This document shows positions 57,282 to 64,000 of a stretch of DNA of 64,000 nt, one piece after another. The position numbers were made by a program, and so were the translations under genes. The stretch lies in the NCBI GenBank assembly GCA_914767715.1, contig OU612068.1, forward strand, positions 20,150,001 through 20,214,000, read 5' to 3'. Within the stretch, counting starts at the first letter, position 1. Each line of letters opens with the position of its first letter. The DNA comes from Membranipora membranacea. Taxonomy: Eukaryota > Bryozoa > Gymnolaemata > Cheilostomatida > Membraniporidae. The notes under the pieces are model-generated. The model saw only the letters and a program-made list of their open reading frames with translations, did not search any database and had not been told where the DNA came from.

Positions 57282-59740
57282 CTTGTCTCCTGGAAAAGCA
57301 GAATGAGATATTGAATTAAATGAAATATTTATGATTTCAAATGTTTATCTCAATTTATAGGTATAAGCCAGCAATCGCTGAGCTTTTTGTTTTGTAGGAG
57401 ATGCATTCATCCCTAAGAAGACTGCCTAAAACCATAACAGTAATAGAGGATTTTAAGATATTCAAGGTGTTGGTAACCGCCAATTGCTGCGATCGGCTTT
57501 GTTTGCATCCTGTAGGGCGATCGTTTGATGCTTGGAATGAAAATGAATAGACACGAGACAATTTTATTTGATCTGGTTCAACTGATAAAACAGACCAAGT
57601 ATGCTAATGAGTGCATAGCACCAGGGAGATGGGTTGAGTTTGGTTTGAGTTTTGGTCCCAAACTCCCTGATAACACGTGCGTTGGAGAGGGTGACCCTGA
57701 TAGCACATGCGTTCGAGGGTGACCCTGATGTAGATTTTTTATACAAACCTGTAAATCACCTTAATTGATATGTTTTGATTGTTTCCTATACACTGACCGG
57801 GCGGCGCTGACTAACATTCTGTACTATGAGTTTATGTAGTAGGTTTATCTGTTAATACAAGACTGATAAGTATTGCCTAAAACAAGCCATAGATAACATT
57901 TAATTTGAGTTCCTATTTAAATTCTTTTCGATCAAAAATTAATTAATTCATTTTCCTCATGTTTCATGTTGAATGAAATCTAGGCTACCCACTCATTATT
58001 GATTAAACTCATTCAGAGGTGGCCTTTCCTAAGTTAGATTGCAAATTTTTAATTTTGATGAGTTTGTTTCATTTTCCTGGTAAGGGTATCTTGTTTCCTT
58101 GATTCGGTTAATAACATACAAAACTGACAATCATTGTCTTTCATTTCATGATCTCTGAGATGAGAGAGATGGCTTCCCATGTATGATGGTGGTTGAAGCT
58201 CGGTGATTACAAGCATAGATAGCCTAATCTAAGTGCTCAGACTGCTGCGATGAGAGTTAGTGGCATTACATCATCAACCACACATTTCAATTTGGAAATA
58301 AGTGGTTGCAGTGGTTGCACTGTAGCTGTCCGAGCTCTAAAATAAGATAGCACTTTTTGTTATCTTGAACTCCCATACCCATGATCAGACAGGAATCTGA
58401 AAAGTATCAATGTTTTGTTGATTCTCCATTATCCTTCATTATTCTCTCTTTCATCCAGGCTATCAGGTAAAATCTGTATTATGTCACCAGGCTATCTTTC
58501 CATTTTCTAATAATTGTAAAACTGCAGGAGCTCATGATATAATTTGTTTAATCAGTGTCCGTTTATGAAACGGATGCGCCGAGCACTGGCCATCATGATC
58601 CCAAAGAACTGAGACTTCATTTTTTAGATTGTCCCTGATCGTGAGCGATGCCTCTGACTGGCTGTTGTCCATGAATGTGATACACATATCGGGTAGCCTA
58701 TTTCAATACTATCGTTACCGGAGTTGACTTAATTTCTTGTGTAGAATATCAAGTGTTCTCAGAAAAGCTGTAGATTGCCTGCTTTTGTTGCCCGGGACAA
58801 AGAAGAGGTCAGTGGATAACACTAGGAAATGGTTTTATACGTGGTTACAATAATCTCTTACACTAATCAAACCAGAGAACAGTCATAGATGGATGGGGGA
58901 GGGTGAAGGTGTTTTATATAGAGCGGTCTTGTAGTTTTAAAGGTGTTTCGGAGGAGCATCTATAGCCGTATTTCCCCTTTTGAGCCCTTTCAGATCACTG
59001 AGTCATGGCTTGAGGCAACTCAGCTTCCCACGCCAAACAAAAGTAATTCCCCTGTATATCTTTCTCACATGGTAGATGGCCATAAGCTAGCAACTATCAT
59101 GTGGTATCTACTGTCCACAAGGTGGAGTATAAGCCAGCGGGTGATAAAACTCTGCTAACACTTATCATTTGTCCTGCTATCTTACCATTTCCTGAATACT
59201 GTGAAAATCACAACAGGAGCTTCCGCATGATTTGTTGGCAGTCTTTCTCTTTCGATATGATTCATTTGTTTATCTTGAAATTTGTTTAACCTTCAAAACA
59301 AAATGCTATAGAAGTAGTGGGACCCGTATCAGGCGAAGAAGTTTATTTTAGCAGGCTGCGTAATATCACTATGTGGCCCTTCGAGGTTGGTTCATAGGCC
59401 CTGTATATGACAAAACAGAGGTTAGGCTGCCCCTAAAGAGGGACGCAAGTTGCTCGAAATCCTCGTACTGAGAGTGTGATACATCCTGAACTTTAGTGCA
59501 CAGCAAGCTGCCAAAAACTTCAACAGGCACTAATCGCTCATTGGCAGTGACACTTTGATCTTTGCCAATAGGCCGAGAAGCGATCGGTTGGTTCATGGAC
59601 AACCTTATTCAAATTTTCAAGGAAGGATATTGGTGTTGGAAGGGGAGCTACCTTGAATAATGTAGAAAATATTGATAATGTGTTATGGCTAGCCTTGTTG
59701 TCTTATATTTCAGAGTGCCATCCCTTGTGCAGTCACTCTC
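57282..59740. repeat. Spacer R-like segment, copy 4
   Basis: From about 57745 it is diverged from R3 (52741-54060). 57282-57745 belongs to the 5.65-kb GPCR unit. 59390-59585 resembles the cassette 1 intergenic stretch near 3630-3840 (AGGCACTAATC, GTGACACTTTGATCTT). No gene is supported. Confidence 0.55.
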
Positions 59741-59767
59741 AATAACAACAAGCTGTGGGGTGAAACA

Positions 59768-59886
59768 GAGACTAAGTTTGATCCAGTTCGCCTCCATTTG
59801 CTATCGTTCTCCCCCTCGATCAGCTGCCGCTTATCAGTGGAAGGGGAGAAAACCCCATTGCAGGTTAACTGGATCAAACTTGACTA
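59768..59886. mobile_element. TAGATCAAG-family miniature element, second GPCR unit
   Basis: CTAAGTTTGATCCAGTTCGCC and AACTGGATCAAACTTGACTA are imperfect inverted ends. Paralogous to 54078-54202. Confidence 0.6.
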
Positions 59887-60901
59887 AGGCAAAACATTAT
59901 CCATTATCGGAGTAACAACAAAAACAGTAATTGAAAGTATTTCCTCTATGCAAATTTTATCCTGGGGGCAAATCTCTCCAAATACCAACAGAGATCAAAC
60001 AAATTGATAATAAATCTTAGAGTTTACGAACAGGTCACAAATATGTCATGGTTAACGAGTTTGTGATATTCTATGAGGAAGCAGCATGTGTTACATCAGT
60101 GGTTTTTTCAATCAATTATTCTTGGCAAAACAAATGGAAGTCTAAATTATTTGTGAGCTAGAGTTTGGAGGAAATTTTGGAGGAAACGCTGTATTATAAC
60201 TCATTTAAAAACCTTGAATGTTTGATAGGTGAAGTAATTATGAAGGAAACAGGTTTTGAAACTAATTTAAAAAATTTGATAAGTGAAGAAATTAATTGTA
60301 TTGAGTACATCTCCTCTCGACCAGTATCCTAAATAAACTTAGACCAGGTAATGACAAGATTTGTAATCAATGTTTCTTATCGTTGGCCATCGGCAAAAAT
60401 CCCTTTCCTCATCTGTACGATAGCCAGAGTACACATAAGTCAAATCCATCATATTTATATGACATATATATATCATATGTCAAATCCATCATATCTGATG
60501 ACGCAAATAATAGTTTGTGTACATATGCTAAAAATAGAGACTATCTATCCAAAAGGTCAGCTTTCTCCATAGTAAATAAAAAACAAACAGATGCTTCATT
60601 TCAAATCAAGTATTTAGTTTGAAAAAACATTACAACGAGATGTTTCATATATAATGCACAACACGTCAATCATCATCAAAAAAATAATACAAAAGTCATT
60701 GTCTTGGCTTTCAGAGTTGGTATTTGGTGACAATATGCCACTCAAGTTTCATACATGCTGAGGTAATGCTTATGTGCCTACTATGTACAGGCATTTAGAA
60801 CATTCTTCTTGGTGCAAAGTCGTGTCGACCTCCCCAGTCCTCACATGTTCATATTACAGTGTTACCTAACTACCGGTCGCTATAAGCCCAAACCTCCATG
60901 G
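59887..60901. other. Downstream flank of GPCR copy B
   Basis: Homologous to 54203-55247. It has a local duplication of CATATGTCAAATCCATCATAT-like sequence near 60435-60500. No gene. Confidence 0.5.
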
Positions 60902-61895
60902 TCAAACATTGCTTGAATTGTCTAAGGCAGAGACTCGACTCACAGAGACCAGAAGCTTTTTAAACTTGGGCAAGTGTGAATAATAGATAATAAAACCCAT
61001 GCCGCTGTTTGAGAAAAGCACGTTGTATATAAGAAAAGCAATCCACAATGGAGGGTCAGAGTGGGGCACTGCTGTCCATATGGCCTCAACTATTACTGGC
61101 GACCAGCATAAGTAATATAGTCCAAGTGTACAAGCTACAGTCTTCACAGCACCAATCACCTTTTTTCTGTTGCTGCTGCGCAGCGACAGGATTTTTTTTG
61201 ATGATGCAGATATGAGTAATCAGTTGTATCAGCAGAGGCAGCAGTATGAATAAAACTCCACGAGTTGCGTAGAAAATTGGACTCTTTGCGAAAAGGCTGA
61301 ATGGGATGAAAGGATGGAACACAATCTCTAGTGCTCCAGTGTATAAAAATATGATGTCAAATACCAGTGGTAAGAGGAAGCAGAGCGAAATGGCAGCTAC
61401 AGCGATTTTCTTAGATGAGTATAATGTGCAGCTTCTATGTCGCATCGGCATGTGAATAGAAATATATCTTTCGATGCTCATCGCCGAATGTATCCATGAC
61501 GTTGTGCCAATTGGCATCGCAAAAATAAATCCCAACACAGCGAATCCAGCAGGGGATAGCGTTATGCTGCCGTTGATAATAGTCACAATCATACAACTGA
61601 CAGGAATCAACGTCACAATGTCAGCTATAGCTAAGCCGATCATGAAGTAATGCTGCAACTGTAAAACCTTCATTCGGCTAAATGTCACAAGTACTAAAAT
61701 ATTGGTGATCAGTATGAAGAGAAACACTGCTGCCGGGATGATAGAGATTTCCTGAGGCAGCGCAGAATGATATTCCATCCAGACGGAGCTATTCATGTTC
61801 ACCAGCATGTTTATAATACAATGAGTTGAGTCGTTTTTACACCTTGTAATGGTTGAGCCCTACACACACAGGAAAATGATTAAAATTTCAATCAT
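60902..61895 (-). pseudogene. Rhodopsin-class GPCR, copy B, stop plus frameshift
   Basis: Nearly identical to copy A over its whole length. Two lesions: codon 12 is TAG (61860-61862) where copy A has AAG, and a T run in the third cytoplasmic loop has eight T (61192-61199) where copy A has seven (at 55538-55544), shifting the frame before TM6. A downstream Met could bypass the first lesion but not the second. TM1-TM5 and TM6-TM7 remain open separately, so inactivation is recent. Confidence 0.85.
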
Positions 61896-62576
61896 ATTTT
61901 AATCTTTTATTCACCAACAAAAATTGGGTGAAAATCTGATTGAAGTCTGATTGAAATGAAAAATCACCTAACATCATCAGGTTTATATGTGGGCAAAATC
62001 TGATTGAAATGGGAGCATTTTATGCTATTGATGCTATATTAAAAATGATTGAAATCTGATTGAAATGAAGATTGCATATTGATTGAAACCCAGTGTCTGA
62101 GCAATAAAACCTGTGATTCTAATATGATTGAAACAAAGCTGTGTTGAGAGTAAAGTCATTTTTAGGTTGCTAATGGAAATTTATGGTTAAAATATGATTG
62201 AAATTTGACCACATTGTGATTTAATGTAGCATGATTTGCTACGGTATTGATATCTTATTGAAATTTGGTTCTGTGTGATTGAATTATGAGCTTTGTTTAA
62301 ATCGTCTGATTGATATTTGATCATAATTATCATTGAGAAGCATAGAATTGCAGTCCTTTTTTCTCACAACAGAGGACAGCTTCTAAACATTATCTTTTGA
62401 CGCTGGTCTTTTTATTATCATAGAAAATATTTTTACAATATTTATTCTTGGTATAATTATTTCACAGATTAAACTTATTAAAAAATTGACAAACAGAAAA
62501 TTCAGATACAGCAGGAAAATCAAATCAAATAGTAGAAATACAGAAATTTTAAAAAGAGAATTACAGTCAATAATTT
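61896..62576 (-). repeat. Iterated TGATTGAAA motif upstream of GPCR copy B
   Basis: Almost identical to 56241-56921, with the same number and spacing of motifs. Confidence 0.7.
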
Positions 62577-62933
62577 TTAAATTTGATCAAAATAAGCCCA
62601 AAGCTTTATCTGGGAAGCTGTCACGTCACTACGAATAGGTTTTGGCACACCCAGCAGCTTCTCTAAGAAAACACAGACAGTCTCGTGGTGTTGCATTAAA
62701 TATTGTGAATGAAAGACGAATGTCAACGTTACGTAAAATATCCACATGTTGAGGTCATCCATGAATGGAAAGACCTCGCCAGTCGGATATTTTACGTGAA
62801 AGACGTCATTGTCTTTCATTAACGTAATGTACCCTTTTGTGTCAGACTTGGCAGCTGGCGGCGATTGATGGATTAACTTTGACCTGTACTTTGCCAGCTG
62901 CCCACTCAGTAGTTTGTTGATCAGATCACTCAT
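62577..62933 (-). CDS. Unknown 118-residue protein, copy B
   Basis: Copy of 56922-57281 with an intact frame. It differs by R4L, I42N, loss of one Asp codon in PTGDEV, KS to TL near residue 70, and a T to M change. The acceptor CTTTTCCAG before the start is kept. Function unknown. Confidence 0.5.
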   Translation of the reverse strand: MSDLINKLLSGQLAKYRSKLIHQSPPAAKSDTKGYITLMKDNDVFHVKYPTGEVFPFMDDLNMWIFYVTLTFVFHSQYLMQHHETVCVFLEKLLGVPKPIRSDVTASQIKLWAYFDQI

Positions 62934-64000
62934 CTTGTCTCCTGGAAAAGCAGAATGAGATATTGAATTAAATGAAATATTTATGATTTCAAATGTTTAT
63001 CTCAATTTATAGGTTTAAGCCAGCAATCGCTGAGCTTTGTGTTTTGTAGGAGATGCATTCATACCTAAGAAGACTGCCTAACACCATAACAGTAATAGAG
63101 GATTTTAAGATATTCAAGGTGTTGGTAACCGCCAATTGCTGCGATCGGCTTTGTTTGCATCCTGTAGGGCGATTGTTTGACGCTTGGAATGAAAATGAAT
63201 AGACACGAGACAAGTTTATTTGATCTGGTTCAACTGATAAAACAGACCAGGTATGCTAATGAGTGTATAGCACCAGGGAGATGGGTTGAGTTTGGTTTGA
63301 GTTTTGGTCCCAAACTCCCTGATAACACGTGCTTTGGAGAGGGTGACCCTGATAGCACATGCGTTAGAGGGTGACCCTGATGTAGATTTTTTATACAAAC
63401 CTGTAAATCACCTTAATTGATATGTTTTGATTGTTTCCTATACACTGACCGGGCCGGGCGGCGCTGACTAAAATTCTCTACTATGAGTTTATGTAGTAGG
63501 TTTATCTGTTAATACAAGACTGATAAGTATTGCCTAAAACAAGCCATAGATAACATTTAATTTGAGTTCCTATTTAAATTCTTTTTGATCAAAAATTAAT
63601 TAATTCATTTTCCTCATGTTTCATGTTGAATGAAATCTAGGCTACCCACTCATTATTGATTAAACTCATTCAGAGGTGGCCTTTCCTAAGTTAGATTGCA
63701 AATTTTTAATTTTGATGATTTTGTTTCATTTTCCTGGTAAGGGTATCTTGTTTCCTTGATTCGGTTAATAACATACAAAACTGACAATCATTGTCTTTCA
63801 TTTCATGATCTCTGAGATGAGAGAGATGGCTTCCCATGTATGATGGTGGTTGAAGCTGGTGATTACAAGCATAGATAGCCTAATCTAAGTGCTCAGACTG
63901 CTGCGATGACAGTTAGTGGCATTACATTATCAACCACACATTTCAATTTGGAAATAAGTGGTTGCAGTGGTTGCACTGTAGCTGTCCGAGCTCTAAAATA
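62934..64000. repeat. Spacer R-like segment, copy 5, runs off window
   Basis: Paralogous to 57282-58345 at a period of about 5.65 kb. No gene is seen before the window ends. Confidence 0.55.

Overview
The window looks like nuclear DNA of an early-branching animal, plausibly a sponge or another non-bilaterian. Genes have GT-AG introns of a few hundred bases, the base composition is AT-rich, the proteins are metazoan (DNAJC7-type co-chaperone, membrane-anchored collagen-like protein, rhodopsin-type GPCR), and transposons are abundant. The species cannot be fixed from sequence alone.

The backbone is a cassette present three times: the 3' part of a DNAJC7-like gene (+), a five-exon collagen-like type II membrane protein gene (-), and a mostly non-coding spacer here called R. 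Unit 1 covers about 1-10885, unit 2 about 11020-20166, and unit 3 about 43470-54060. All three collagen genes are open across all five exons. DNAJC7 copy 1 runs off the left edge, copy 2 keeps only the J-domain and Gly-rich exons, and copy 3 has a nonsense codon and a MADF-domain exon where its upstream exons should be. Beyond unit 3, R-like sequence continues into a second tandem array with a period near 5.65 kb. It carries a GPCR gene (-) and a small unknown gene (-), twice. The second GPCR copy is broken by a stop and a frameshift.

Between units 2 and 3 lie about 22-23 kb of mobile DNA. From left to right these are: three nested copies of a repeat with 140-bp internal monomers and matched end hairpins (20576-23445); a 4.6-kb terminal-inverted-repeat element with a 6-bp target duplication (24710-29306) holding a nested hAT-type element (25228-26146); a 5'-truncated LINE reverse transcriptase (-); a 0.75-kb hAT-like miniature element (31432-32179); and a 9.8-kb, very young LTR retrotransposon (32636-42426). 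The retrotransposon has 2.08-kb LTRs, a tRNA-Gln-type primer site and one long gag-like ORF, but no protease, reverse transcriptase or integrase.

Comparing the three cassette copies with each other gives direct empty sites for several small elements. These are a tyrosine-recombinase element in unit 1, a 152-bp element with a 9-bp target duplication in unit 1, and a tRNA-SINE-bearing element in unit 2 that supplies the last codons of collagen copy 2. No CRISPR array, rRNA or functional tRNA gene was seen.
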